Counted from the stretch's first letter, positions 35,401-40,507 are shown. The stretch: 60,000 nucleotides of DNA from Nematostella vectensis (GCF_932526225.1 NC_064038.1:3164001-3224000), one strand, 5' to 3'. Notes: generated from the sequence alone by a model not told the origin. Program-made: numbers and translations.

Positions 35401-37460
35401 GCGATCAGCATAAAAAGGGGATGCGTGAGTAGAAAAGATGGCGATCAACATAAAAAGGGGATGCGCGAGTAGAAAAGATGGCGATCAACATAAAAAGGGG
35501 ATGCGCGAGTAGAAAAGATGGCGATCAGCATAAAAAGGGGATGCGCGTGTAGAAAAGATGGCGATCAGCATAAAAAGGGGATGCGCGAGTAGAAAAGATG
35601 GCGATCAACATAAAAAGGGGATGCGCGAGTAGAAAAGATGGCGATCAACATAAAAAGGGGATGCGCGAGTAGAAAAGATGGCGATCAGCATATAATGGTA
35701 ATGAACGAGTGGACAAGAATAAATGGCCATTAAAAGGTGATGAGCGAGAAGAAAAGATGGCATCTAAATAACAGAAAGGGGAAAATAAAGCAGGAAAACC
35801 GATTATTTTTAAACTTTAATTCAACAACATTAGTTTATTCAACAACATGAATATACTGGATTACACTATTTTTTATATAAGAACGTCTAATTTTCAGTCG
35901 AGGCTGGGCCATTTTAAGGCTTTATTGTATATAAGAATATAAAACTCGATGAATTATTAGGAAGAGAACTATACTAATGATCACAATTTACACTACAAAC
36001 ACACGTTGATTCTGCATTTTAGAACGCATCAGGACTTTTTTTTTTCTGGGCTGAACGTTCTTATAAAAAAAGAGTGTATATGCGCTTATTTTTAGCAAAA
36101 AACGAAACAGAACTCTGTTAATTATTGGGCAAAGTAGCTCTTGCAAGGAACAGATAAAAGTTATCTCGCTGAATGGGAAACATGTGCGACGTTCACTGAA
36201 AAATTGTGATTTCGCCTTTAATTACACTTTTTTTAGGATAAGGATGTTTGGTCGGCAATAAAACACTTGAGTTTAAGAGCTTAGGAATAACGCAACACAA
36301 CAAAACGGGAGTTGACAGAAAATCCCACTAGACCTTAGCAACAATAAAAAAGCACATGATCACTAGATTCTTGTAGATACCTCAAGAGCCGCTTTAATCA
36401 TTAGGCTTTTATTCGCCTTAGACTGTCTGGATAAAGAAATGCCTGTTTCTAAGTAGATTTGGGTAGGGATAATATTACAAGCGCAGGGTCGATAAAACTT
36501 GCATAACACACACAAAATACCCGAAAACGCGACGTTTAGAATCCCTCCTGGATTGGATAAGAAAAGCTAACAAGAGTGTATGATCAAAATGGTGCACTTA
36601 GACAGGGGTTACTGTCTTCTCATGAAGGCGATGCGTCGTGACCCGGGTAGCTTTGCTTGGAATACAGAGGGTCGTAGAGAATAAAGGCTTATTGTCCTTA
36701 GTAAACTAGACCTGGTTCTCAACACCTTCCAATCTACAGATCCGTGTACATTTGCAACTGGGCTAAATACAGGCTTGTTTTCAACAGTGCAACAAATTAT
36801 TTTTCGTGTTTTTGTCTTAGGATTCGCAGTATGTTGCAGTTAACCAATGGCCTATGAAAGCAGACAACATCACTCATAGATGATTCTCAGTCACGAAATT
36901 GCTCTCCCAGCGTGATTTAATTTGATCTTAGCCTAGCATGTACCCAGACATATCGTCAATCCACGGGCATATTGAGTTATTTGAGCATTGAATTATTACA
37001 ATTCATCGCCAATAAAACCGACACTAATTGACTGAAACAATAAGCAAAACAGGATATAATACATACTGCTGCGAAACACTGTTAACAGGGACCTAGACAA
37101 AGGGAATTTTCCAGGAGTTGTCGATATGAGTAAAATATGCGAATTCAAATAACAGCTTAGATTTTTCAAATGAGATATCGATAATGTTATCGGATGATTC
37201 AGACTTCGAAATGAATATTCAATATGAAAAGCTCATTTCTGCTATATTCGTAACTCTAGGGAATTATCTGCCTAATAGTGGAATTTTAAAGAAACATTCA
37301 AAGGACATAGATAGATTAAAGCAGTTAAACCAATGATTGAAAATTGATTATAAAAGTAGAATGGACTATTTGGGTATCACTTACGCGCTGTGCATAGTGA
37401 GATGTAGCAAGCTACAAGCAACAGTAGAATCCACGTTGGGGCTGCTATCGTCGGCATCAT
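1..37460 (-). CDS. Gene A: giant secreted multi-vWA/WAP protein (3' end beyond window)
   Basis: The model joins 35 coding exons, listed separately, from the ATG at 37460 to the left edge. Every border has AG/GT and every phase matches its neighbour, giving about 2,420 open codons. The product starts with a signal peptide, so it should enter the secretory pathway; vWA and WAP domains are typical of extracellular-matrix, adhesion or innate-immune proteins. Order: signal peptide, WAP0, vWA-0, then (vWA-a, WAP1, vWA-b, WAP2, vWA-c) three times, then a fourth vWA-a. No orthologue is recognised by name. Exon borders are hand-placed without transcript support; the domain calls are much firmer than single splice sites. 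Introns of 300-1000 bases not described elsewhere show nothing I recognise. Confidence 0.85.
461..570 (-). CDS. Gene A exon 34: vWA-a, copy 4, first part
   Basis: Encodes CDKKMDVMFGIPTATELGDS, with GIP at the MIDAS position. Same length and phases as the copy 2 exon at 18907-19016. It opens a fourth supermodule. Confidence 0.75.
1012..1264 (-). CDS. Gene A exon 33: vWA-c, copy 3, second half
   Basis: Encodes SLVIISTGRFQNPAAAISLA, VDVFAVPVGNKPDL and CAGAEKIK. 253 bp, same phases as copies 1 and 2. Confidence 0.75.
1716..1877 (-). CDS. Gene A exon 32: vWA-c, copy 3, middle
   Basis: Encodes ADFSLKRYKDKDQVLKAID and GAREGVNK. With the exon at 2107-2273 it totals 329 nt, like the single 341 and 338 nt exons of copies 1 and 2. 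Confidence 0.75.
2107..2273 (-). CDS. Gene A exon 31: vWA-c, copy 3, first part
   Basis: Encodes CKGQYDLAILLDASADIGET (DASAD: last MIDAS serine lost) and AQIALISYGASAK. The next intron is absent from copies 1 and 2. Confidence 0.75.
2274..3246 (-). other. Intron of gene A without recognised content
   Basis: AT-rich sequence between WAP2 and vWA-c of copy 3. A loose CCGAGT-type degenerate repeat occurs near 2370-2480; no element or exon was recognised. Confidence 0.5.
3247..3296 (-). CDS. Gene A exon 30: WAP2, copy 3, second part
   Basis: This 50-bp exon encodes CCKDDNGCSVCRHPPNG, completing the WAP core begun at 3845-3701. Acceptor TTTCTAG, donor GTAAAA, phases 2 and 1 fit. Confidence 0.65.
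3701..3845 (-). CDS. Gene A exon 29: WAP2, copy 3, first part
   Basis: Encodes KPGTCPPTSGGGSCASVRAE through WDCPGEQ. The WAP domain is cut by an extra intron just before the CC pair; the remainder is in the next exon. WAP2 of copies 1 and 2 is a single exon. Confidence 0.7.
4186..4468 (-). CDS. Gene A exon 28: vWA-b, copy 3, C-terminal part
   Basis: Encodes FSLEGGMRQGHPKYAIVVTS, RELGVKVVVVAANSGAD and KKLCNG. Phase 0 at its start differs from copies 1 and 2. Confidence 0.8.
4926..5185 (-). CDS. Gene A exon 27: vWA-b, copy 3, first half
   Basis: Encodes CFVNMDIAFAIDTTGDVA (DTTGD at the MIDAS) and SENSIHFGILTYGEKANTVT, ending TDVALRQ at GTAAGA. Confidence 0.8.
5629..5784 (-). CDS. Gene A exon 26: WAP1, copy 3
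   Basis: Encodes GKYGKCPKVPPPAECPDK and DMDCANEGEACCSTGCPG, with WAP spacing. The exon has no in-frame ATG of its own but both phases fit. Confidence 0.8.
6095..6418 (-). CDS. Gene A exon 25: vWA-a, copy 3, second half
   Basis: Encodes GNGYNVARAITVAADHAFTI, GGTRQTSPKTLVLMVPG and ADTICAGK. Acceptor TCTACAG, donor GTAAGC. Confidence 0.8.
6868..6999. repeat. Short inverted-repeat (MITE-like) copy
   Basis: Contains GGCTAAGTTCAAACGTCGTA at its left and TTTGCATTGAATTCGGCTCA toward its right, the same words as in the repeat at 56404-56592. It is a diverged copy of that family in a gene A intron. Confidence 0.5.
7160..7390 (-). CDS. Gene A exon 24: vWA-a, copy 3, first half
   Basis: Encodes CDRPLDIVYGIPVASGANM and VHIGLMPYSDTAILDTPI, ending KPQG. 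GIP again replaces the MIDAS. It is one exon, as in copy 1 and unlike copy 2. Confidence 0.8.
7734..7986 (-). CDS. Gene A exon 23: vWA-c, copy 2, second half
   Basis: Encodes SLVIISQGKFSDPNKAARHA, VDVFQVAVGGGEDL and CEGAEKLK. It is 253 bp with the same phases as copies 1 and 3. Confidence 0.8.
8438..8605. mobile_element. MITE-like element with CAGGGGCGTAGCCAG ends
   Basis: Ends are CAGGGGCGTAGCCAG and CTGGCTACGCCGCTG, inverted repeats with one mismatch. The inside has a long C run and CA repeat. No clear target duplication. It lies in the intron between vWA-c copy 2 exons. Confidence 0.55.
8942..9279 (-). CDS. Gene A exon 22: vWA-c, copy 2, first half
   Basis: Encodes CKGTHDLTLLLESNDEVG (ESNDE in place of DxSxS), TRVSVVTYGASAKANF and GSRDDANK. 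Donor GTATGT. Confidence 0.8.
9741..10300. repeat. 43-bp minisatellite, about 13 copies
   Basis: Repeats a unit containing GTGCTATGTGATGATTGACA followed by CCTTTCTTAGCTTTTGGATT. It lies in the 9280-11476 intron of gene A. Units differ by a few bases. Confidence 0.9.
10349..10483. mobile_element. MITE with GGTTGGTTCTCACTAG inverted ends
   Basis: A perfect 16-bp inverted repeat (GGTTGGTTCTCACTAG / CTAGTGAGAACCAACC) bounds about 130 bp. TTAA on the left and TTTA on the right could be a decayed TTAA target site, which would suit piggyBac- or Kolobok-type MITEs. Confidence 0.6.
10484..11476. other. Rest of gene A intron
   Basis: Nothing coding was recognised. A TATAAAAGG word at about 10503 and several GCGCGC-rich stretches are present but no transcript can be argued for. 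Confidence 0.4.
11477..11668 (-). CDS. Gene A exon 21: WAP2, copy 2
   Basis: No ATG-initiated frame marks this exon. It reads KPGKCPPGPAGECKADPPP, then WPCPGEQKCCRVSGDAGECF and SVC, matching WAP2 of copy 1. Acceptor CTTCAG, donor GTAATG; phases fit both neighbours. Confidence 0.75.
12045..12296 (-). CDS. Gene A exon 20: vWA-b, copy 2, C-terminal part
   Basis: Encodes AMRQGHPRYTVVLSGSG, WMNVIGVGVNSGV and KAFCNR. The intron before it holds the 2.9 kb 42-bp minisatellite. Confidence 0.8.
12325..15275. repeat. 42-bp minisatellite, about 70 copies
   Basis: Units contain GGTCATAACTGGTTATTA followed by a RGGGAAAACTACTACT stretch. Because 42 is a multiple of 3, the minus strand is open for nearly the whole array and would read a 14-residue repeat (SSSSFPLLITSYDR). 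It lies in the intron between vWA-b exons of copy 2, whose phases fit without it, so I treat it as non-coding. Confidence 0.9.
15897..16199 (-). CDS. Gene A exon 19: vWA-b, copy 2, first half
   Basis: Encodes CFVNADVAFAIDNSAAVTDGDL (DNSAA at the MIDAS, like copy 1) and SENSMHISVSGI, ending VFSLEG. It is a single 303-bp exon. Confidence 0.8.
16639..16788 (-). CDS. Gene A exon 18: WAP1, copy 2
   Basis: Encodes GRYGKCPPSPPPSCADP and DSDCPGDGQKCCAGGAGCGRSC, eight cysteines in WAP spacing. A truncated duplicate of its 5' end lies upstream at 17012-17040. Confidence 0.8.
17012..17230 (-). repeat. Truncated duplicate of the WAP1 exon start and its upstream intron
   Basis: Repeats 16775-16990 at about 235 bp spacing: the same acceptor, the first codons GRYGKCPP, and intron words such as CGTTGCTAGGG. 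It lacks the rest of the exon and a donor, so it is not a usable exon. Confidence 0.6.
17442..17745 (-). CDS. Gene A exon 17: vWA-a, copy 2, C-terminal part
   Basis: Encodes DHAFTIFGGVRQTVPKTFVL, KAMGVHIVLFAVD and KETICKGK, close to copies 1 and 3. Donor GTAAGT. Confidence 0.8.
18433..18579 (-). CDS. Gene A exon 16: vWA-a, copy 2, middle
   Basis: Encodes VNNRKAHLGIVEYSDDARMT through GNGFNVA. I chose the GTGCGT donor after GCG because it keeps phase 0 and restores the spacing seen in copy 3; a later GT at 18404 would break the frame. Confidence 0.7.
18907..19016 (-). CDS. Gene A exon 15: vWA-a, copy 2, first part
   Basis: Encodes CDLPLDIVFGIPTASSLEGDF, with GIP at the MIDAS position as in the other vWA-a copies. 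It is 110 bp, the same as the copy 4 exon at 461-570. Its acceptor lies in a tandem array (18990-19365) that repeats this exon start. Confidence 0.8.
18990..19365. repeat. About 70-bp tandem array carrying the exon 15 splice acceptor
   Basis: About six units start with AACACGATATCC. Alternate units keep the acceptor and first 27 coding bases of exon 15 (AGAGGGAGATCACATGCTAA); the others read ATAGGGTGRTTACATG. The exon itself ends the array. Confidence 0.75.
19480..19732 (-). CDS. Gene A exon 14: vWA-c, copy 1, second half
   Basis: Encodes SLIIIGSGKVENPAGATNLA, AQVDIFAMPVGEGKDL and CEGAEKLRR. The length is 253 bp in all three copies, phase 0 to 1. The intron before it is 4.6 kb because of the element at 20.1-23.8 kb. 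Confidence 0.8.
19781..19958. mobile_element. Small foldback (MITE-like) element
   Basis: AGGCGTTGGA at the left and TCCAACGCCT at the right, with further internal complementarity (GGCCGCCATTTTG / AAAATGGCGGCC). It lies in a gene A intron. Confidence 0.55.
21156..21431 (-). pseudogene. Last exon of the element's gene, SAP-like C-terminus
   Basis: The minus strand reads AEEAAAYFRTRAAILDECQL, then RLTFLSVATLPTICKELEL, ending DVIQRCSCAK and stop. An AATAAA overlaps the stop, and an AACACAG acceptor starts the exon. The helix pattern resembles SAP-like ends of zinc-finger proteins that I associate, from memory, with cnidarian repeats. Function unknown. Confidence 0.4.
21709..21990. repeat. Imperfect tandem repeat of about 70 bp, 4 copies
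   Basis: Units share CCTAAGAGATAGCAGAATSG-type and TTTAACACCC words. It lies inside the long-inverted-repeat element. Confidence 0.6.
22060..22345 (-). pseudogene. Zinc-finger exon of the same element, frameshifted
   Basis: One frame reads FDDIKRVVERRANAAE...LFSCPV; after a one-base shift the next reads CVKGYTRLAWLDWHTLYGKC. Together they show a C-x4-C-x12-H-x5-C zinc-finger pattern interrupted by a frameshift. C and G homopolymers flank it. Confidence 0.4.
24345..24685 (-). CDS. Gene A exon 13: vWA-c, copy 1, first half
   Basis: Encodes CEGQYDLTLLIENSDDVG (MIDAS position ENSDD, degenerate), then TRVSVITYGGPAKVEF, ending RDSANK. It is one 341-bp exon, whereas copy 3 splits this region in two. 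Confidence 0.8.
24955..25071. repeat. 27-bp tandem repeat, 4 copies
   Basis: Near-perfect copies of a unit containing TTTTGCTATCGTAGACATCA, in the intron before WAP2 of copy 1. Confidence 0.85.
25198..25398 (-). CDS. Gene A exon 12: WAP2, copy 1
   Basis: Starts AKPGKCPPPF and carries WECPGEQKCCLDIRQGCFSVC, the WAP core. Its phase joins the vWA-c exon at 24685. Confidence 0.8.
25690..25955 (-). CDS. Gene A exon 11: vWA-b, copy 1, C-terminal part
   Basis: Encodes SLEGGMRQGHPRFVVFITAGG, then RDLGVNIIALGINSGV, ending MCSGK at a GTAAGA donor. GGMRQGHP is shared with copies 2 and 3. The 5' border may be off by one base. Confidence 0.75.
26555..26738 (-). CDS. Gene A exon 10: vWA-b, copy 1, second part
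   Basis: Encodes DAENSIHFGLVQYGEKATTIVDF, like the SENSIHFGILTYGEKANTVTNF of copy 3. It ends in phase 2, while copy 2 ends phase 1 and copy 3 phase 0, so the next intron has shifted between copies. Confidence 0.75.
27038..27151 (-). CDS. Gene A exon 9: vWA-b, copy 1, first part
   Basis: Encodes CFITMDVALVIDSSAAVSDEDF. The MIDAS-like motif reads DSSAA: the aspartate and first serine are kept but the last serine is alanine. Copies 2 and 3 encode this region and the next exon together. Confidence 0.8.
27542..27703 (-). CDS. Gene A exon 8: WAP1, copy 1
   Basis: Starts GRYGKCPAYKPG and carries DSDCASKDDMCCEGDCGERKC, a WAP four-disulfide core spacing. It links vWA-a to vWA-b, as in copies 2 and 3. 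Confidence 0.8.
27800..28063. repeat. Left half of an 18-bp VNTR
   Basis: Diverged units of the type CTGTTGGTCAATGTGTTT, in the intron between exons 7 and 8 of gene A. The array resumes in the same orientation at 29820, after the 1.7 kb element. Confidence 0.7.
28064..29807. mobile_element. 1.74 kb element with 17-bp perfect inverted ends
   Basis: Ends are CATCGGGCAGAATGGCT and its exact complement. It interrupts the VNTR. Inside are two direct repeats (about 28870-29020 and 29050-29220) and five GGTCGCTTACGAGAGC words; short plus-strand frames there look spurious. No target duplication was found and no transposase recognised, so it may be non-autonomous. Confidence 0.55.
29820..30190. repeat. 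Right half of the 18-bp VNTR
   Basis: About 18 units of TTCTGTTGGTCAATGTGT with point variants. Frames through it are open on both strands only because 18 is a multiple of 3. Confidence 0.9.
30261..30596 (-). CDS. Gene A exon 7: vWA-a, copy 1, second half
   Basis: Contains AFTMFGGVRQVVPKTFVLFMP and a C-terminal ADTICKGK. It pairs with the exon at 31040-31276; their summed length (573 nt) matches copies 2 (561) and 3 (555). Acceptor TTTACAG, donor GTAAAA. Confidence 0.8.
31040..31276 (-). CDS. Gene A exon 6: vWA-a, copy 1, first half
   Basis: Starts ACDQRVDVVFGIPDSSDLG. The MIDAS aspartate position reads GIP, so metal binding by the canonical motif is unlikely. AHVGIVRYSDTA is the second strand. 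This opens the first supermodule. Confidence 0.8.
31339..31997. mobile_element. 0.66 kb MITE-like element with long inverted ends
   Basis: ACGCTGTGTCTACTTGCACG at the left and its complement at the right, with about 150 bp of further imperfect complementarity. It lies in the intron between exons 5 and 6 of gene A. Nothing coding inside. Confidence 0.6.
32093..32333 (-). CDS. Gene A exon 5: vWA-0, C-terminal part
   Basis: It begins VALVLTDGIQTKDRGPFTPP, with the TDG strand of vWA domains, then KGVEVYSLGVG and a closing cysteine (AQC). The donor follows AAAG. The matching gene B exon stops after its last cysteine instead. Confidence 0.8.
32334..33157 (-). other. Intron of gene A without recognised content
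   Basis: The 824-bp intron between exons 4 and 5. Nothing recognised. Confidence 0.5.
33158..33424 (-). CDS. Gene A exon 4: vWA-0, middle
   Basis: This 267-bp phase 0-0 exon encodes the central vWA domain, including THFAIIAYST and the GLTFIDKALALA helix (the usual MIDAS-loop threonine is present), ending GGMRTDRKK. The gene B exon at 53100-53366 has the same length and phase. Confidence 0.8.
33690..33912. repeat. ATC/ATT trinucleotide-type microsatellite
   Basis: Degenerate runs such as CATCATCATTATTATCATC with a longer periodic pattern (ACCATTATCATAACTATC). Intronic; overlapping frames are artefacts. Confidence 0.8.
34332..34408 (-). CDS. Gene A exon 3: vWA-0, first strand with MIDAS
   Basis: This 77-bp exon encodes CPIPIDLALLLDSSGSIG, the first beta strand of a vWA domain with an intact DxSxS metal-binding MIDAS motif (DSSGS). 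It is the only perfect MIDAS in gene A within this window. Acceptor TTTTCAG, donor GTAAAA. Confidence 0.8.
34522..34689 (-). CDS. Gene A exon 2: WAP0 domain
   Basis: This cysteine-rich exon reads CPTVL...CKG...CNSDDECSPGERCCPQENECPLKC, with the WAP-style DxxC...CC core. It is very similar to the gene B exon at 54713-54882, which makes the two genes paralogues. Acceptor CCTACAG, donor GTAAG. Confidence 0.8.
34690..37384 (-). other. Gene A intron 1
   Basis: This is the 2.7 kb intron between the signal-peptide exon and the first WAP exon. Its 3' third is filled by a 40-bp minisatellite (34.88-35.76 kb). The remaining 35.76-37.38 kb is AT-rich and shows no coding exon or recognised element. Confidence 0.6.
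34880..35760. repeat. 40-bp minisatellite, about 18 good copies
   Basis: Units contain CATAAAAAGGGGATGCGCGA and GTAGAAAAGATGGCGATCA. Copies are very similar between 34990 and 35690 and decay at both ends. It lies in intron 1 of gene A. Confidence 0.9.
37385..37460 (-). CDS. Gene A exon 1: signal peptide
   Basis: The exon starts with two consecutive ATGs and encodes about 25 residues with a hydrophobic core (WILLLLVACYISLCTA), a classic signal peptide ending near the exon end. The donor is GTAAGT. It leaves one base of a split codon, exactly what the WAP exon at 34689 needs. This phase fit plus the signal peptide is why I place the start of gene A here. Confidence 0.75.
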
Positions 37461-38151
37461 CGCTTAGACTAGCCGAGCATTCCCCGGGACTCTTTGCTCT
37501 GAATGCTCCCGTGCCTTCTCTATCCGGACGAAGATATGCTGTCTGATTGGTGTATTAGGAAGCTTGCCCCAGTCAGCAATTCAATATCAGGGTGGAACTC
37601 GTGGTGCTGACAGATACCTGCAGATCGACTCGAACCGTGTAATTTCAAACAGAGTGAATTTGGCGCGAATCGTCAAATATGTGTAACAATGTGCGCTTCC
37701 AATAAAAACAACAACACTTTTTTAGCCTTAAATTTCTCATCACTTGTATCTGGTTTTAACAAAGGCTAGGCCTCTCCAAACCTTGCGTGATACATTGCAA
37801 AGCTAGAGCCGCAACTGTCGATTATGCAATCATGCGTGACACACTCGCTCCCCATCTATTCCTCTCTAGATGAAAGAAGGAATTAATATGTCTTGGTGCG
37901 ATGGCTCATTTAATGAACTGCACTGTTTATCTCATGCCTCATGTACTAGAGATAGTGACACTGAATCTTTGTGCGCACAGTTGGTGACAGTTTACAATAC
38001 AATACATATATGTTATTGACCATCTGGGAGGTCCGGTTTTTTTCCTCAATAGAATTTCCAACGTTGTTTACCTTACGGGCTTATGGTTGCACGAGGCGAG
38101 GTTTCGCTTCTGACTTACGTCGATGTTCGTGAAGATTTTGTTCGCTCATGA
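37461..38151 (-). promoter_or_regulatory. Gene A upstream region, with CCAAT box
   Basis: This 0.69 kb lies between the gene A start codon and the viral insertion, so it should hold the 5' UTR and core promoter. A CCAAT motif (ATTGG on the plus strand, near 37538-37542) lies about 80 bases upstream of the ATG. No clear TATA box was seen. The transcription start is unknown. Confidence 0.35.
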
Positions 38152-38157
38152 TCATTC
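38152..38157. repeat. Left target-site duplication TCATTC
   Basis: TCATTC directly precedes the G-run that begins the viral element and is repeated exactly at 49888-49893. Confidence 0.8.
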
Positions 38158-38498
38158 GGGGGGGGGGGGGGGGGGGGGTACTGGGTAGTTTCATAGAACG
38201 CGAATCGCGCCTCCGGCCTCCCAGCCCCATTTTAGGCTTGGGAGGTGCGCTGGGCAACTCCGACCCCCCACCCCCCCCCCCCCCCCCCCACCAGCCCCAT
38301 TCCAGACTTGGGGCTTTCGTAGACACCGAAACGCGTTTCGCGTAGATTAATAATTGCTAATTATCAATCTACGTTGGAACCACTTCGCGTAGATTAATAA
38401 TTAGCAATGGTTAGCAATCATTAATCCGCTGTCTATCGACAGAAGCGGGACTGGGGCCTTTCATAGAAACGAGTGGGAACCTTGCAATTAGACCCCCG
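38158..38498. repeat. Left terminal inverted repeat
   Basis: About 340 bp, inverted relative to 49543-49887. From the outside: G-run, CTGGGTAGTTTCATAGAAC, C/G-runs, the palindrome CGAAACGCGTTTCG (38327-38340), a 33-bp hairpin (38341-38373), then CCTTGCAATTAGACC at the inner edge. Confidence 0.85.
38341..38373. other. Hairpin in the left terminal repeat
   Basis: Arms CGTAGATTAATAATT and AATTATCAATCTACG pair with one mismatch around GCT. A perfect palindrome CGAAACGCGTTTCG abuts it. It could serve in replication or end recognition; this is inference. Confidence 0.6.
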
Positions 38499-38503
38499 GC
38501 CGC

Positions 38504-38722
38504 ATGGACACCTACTGCAAGGTGCACCTCCAAAGGCTCCGTAAGGGCAGCCACCTCCCCGTGCTGTGCAGGGTCTGCGGCATAGGGTCGCAGTCGGAGC
38601 GGTTGTGTCGCCCATGCGGAGCGAATCATGTAGGGCAGAGGATGCGCGGCACCGGGAGGCGCGCTCGGGAACGGTTTGCACTCGTCCTGTCTGACATCGC
38701 AGCCCGCGATACCGGCAATTAG
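38504..38722 (+). CDS. Small zinc-ribbon-like viral protein
   Basis: The 72-codon frame starts just inside the left terminal repeat. It has LCRVCG and LCRPCGANH, two CxxC pairs about 13 residues apart, suggesting a zinc ribbon, plus an arginine-rich tail. The tail runs into the first 62-bp repeat unit and stops there, so the original C-terminus may have been replaced by the array. Role unknown. Confidence 0.4.
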   Translation: MDTYCKVHLQRLRKGSHLPVLCRVCGIGSQSERLCRPCGANHVGQRMRGTGRRARERFALVLSDIAARDTGN

Positions 38723-39430
38723 AGACTGGGTGGCACAAGGCATACCCAAACTCGTCCCGCCGGCTGTGATACAAGCAATTAGAGACTGGGTGGCACAAGG
38801 CATACCCAAACACTCGTCTCGCCGGCTGTGATACGGGCAATTAGAGACTGAGTGGCACAAGGCATACCCAAACACTCGTCCAGCCGGCTGTGATACGGGC
38901 AGTTAGAGGCTGGGTGGCACAAGGCATACCCAAACACTCGTCCAGCCGGCTGTGATACGGGCAATTAGAGACTGGGTGGCACAAGGCATACCCAAACACT
39001 CGTCCAGCCGGCTGTGATACGGGCAATTAGAGACTGGGTGGCACAAGGCATACCCAAACACTCGTCCAGCCGGCTGTGATACGGGCAATTAGAGACTGGG
39101 TGGCACAAGGCATACCCAAACACTCGTCTCGCCGGCTGTGATACGGGCAATTAGAGACTGGGTGGCACAAGGCATACCCAAACACTCGTCCAGCCGGCTG
39201 TGATACAAGCAATTAGAGACTGGGTGGCACAAGGCATACCCAAACACTCGTCTCGCCGGCTGTGATACGGGCAATTAGAGACTGGGTGGCACAAGGCATA
39301 CCCAAACACTCGTCTCGCCGGCTGTGATACGGGCAATTAGAGACTGGGTGGCACAAGGCATACCCAAACACTCGTCCAGCCGGCTGTGATACGGGCAATT
39401 AGAGGCTGGGTGGCACAAGGTATGCCCAAA
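38700..39430. repeat. 62-bp tandem array inside the virus, 12 units
   Basis: Units contain GCAATTAGAGACTGGGTGGC, CACAAGGCATACCCAAACA and CGCCGGCTGTGATACG; starts are at 38715, 38775, then every 62 bp to 39395. The many 61-codon minus frames across it are by-products of the period. It separates the terminal repeat from the replication region. Confidence 0.9.
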
Positions 39431-39464
39431 CATTGACGCCTACATAGAGGAGGTTCTCAATAGC

Positions 39465-40202
39465 ATGCCTGACAAAGAGGCCCCTGCCGTACTATCAGGG
39501 CTGGTCCAGAACATCCTGGACGGGGACATCCCCGACGATGTCAAACACAAGCTGCTTAAGCCGCTCGTACCGGCGAAAGCGTGGACAAAGAAAGTCTGGC
39601 GCGAGTTCGACCCTTTGCTGGAGCAGAAGGGCCCAGAGAGCTTAGACCCCGAGAAGTACTATTCTCTCTTCGTCGGCGGCGCCCATCTTCGGTTCCCAAG
39701 CGTTGATGCTACTCTTCGGGGCCAAGAAATAAGCGCCGGTGTTTACCAGGAGATACGAGATCTTGGTGGAGCAGGTGTCATTGCTCTAAAGCCGGTTATG
39801 CGGGGGCCTGATATTAATGACGATGTCTCGGTGTGGTGGGTCTCGCACAAGCGAGAGTCTCTGCGGGCAAACGCAGTGTTGCCACCGGTGCTTGAGATGG
39901 TAGACCCCGACCGGCGTTACAGACTCTTTACCGTCGTTGGTAAGGCCCCCGCAGAGCCATTGGCGCCAATCACAGAGGAGGAAGGGCGCTCGGAGCACAA
40001 GATCGGTGGGTCATTAGTCAAAAAAGGGGACCAAATCGCAGTCGGCGCCCTGGAAGGCATCGATGCGGGTATTTTGGAGAAAGGACGAGAGTACCTCGTC
40101 TACCTGAGATACGAGCTTCGCCCTTTACCTGAGCAAAATGGTGAGCCCGGGCCAATGTTTGAGCGAGGGGGGGGGATGACACCTTCGCTAACTGTGTTGT
40201 GA
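39465..40202 (+). CDS. Replication region piece 1: unknown N-terminal domain
   Basis: A 245-codon frame from the ATG at 39465, just after the 62-bp array. No known domain recognised; it is mixed alpha/beta, with VWWVSHKRESLRANAVLPP and REYLVYLRYELRP segments. It ends soon after a nine-G run; in the shifted frame the sequence stays coding-like, so the stop at 40200-40202 is probably secondary. Confidence 0.5.
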   Translation: MPDKEAPAVLSGLVQNILDGDIPDDVKHKLLKPLVPAKAWTKKVWREFDPLLEQKGPESLDPEKYYSLFVGGAHLRFPSVDATLRGQEISAGVYQEIRDLGGAGVIALKPVMRGPDINDDVSVWWVSHKRESLRANAVLPPVLEMVDPDRRYRLFTVVGKAPAEPLAPITEEEGRSEHKIGGSLVKKGDQIAVGALEGIDAGILEKGREYLVYLRYELRPLPEQNGEPGPMFERGGGMTPSLTVL

Positions 40203-40507
40203 GTTATGTTGCCGACTTCTTGAGGAATCGCGGTACCTCGCGCTCCCTTGGTCTAACCAAGACACGAGGCAAGATCCTCGAGCGATATGACAAGATGCTG
40301 GCCACTACGGGATGCACCAAAGAAGACCTCTTTGAGATGGAAAAGAATTTCGAAGTAAAGCTAGTAGCCGTGGACGTCCTGGGCAACGTTCTGTGGGACT
40401 CGGGGAAGTTGCTAGGGTTGCGAGGGTTGCTATCCCTTGCCACAATAACCACGCCTGGGCGGAGCTCCCGACCGAACCACCCGCGATCACGAGCGTCCAC
40501 GGCCTAG
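40163..40507 (+). CDS. Replication region piece 2: link between unknown domain and palm
   Basis: No good ATG. The frame opens at the G-run and reads VADFLRNRGTSRSLGLTKTR, then VKLVAVDVLGNVLWDSGK, after which the next frame (piece 3) takes over within 40393-40507. It is best read as an internal part of the broken gene. Confidence 0.45.
   Translation, partial: ARGGDDTFANCVVSYVADFLRNRGTSRSLGLTKTRGKILERYDKMLATTGCTKEDLFEMEKNFEVKLVAVDVLGNVLWDSGKLLGLRGLLSLATITTPGRSSRPNHPRSRASTA

Noticed and set aside
38411-39398. Series of 61-codon minus frames (MPVSQPA... type) in the virus
   Set aside because: They repeat every 62 bp and are by-products of the tandem array.
38700-39430. Possible CRISPR array (regular 62-bp period)
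   Set aside because: Units are near-identical throughout with no variable spacers, in a eukaryotic viral element.
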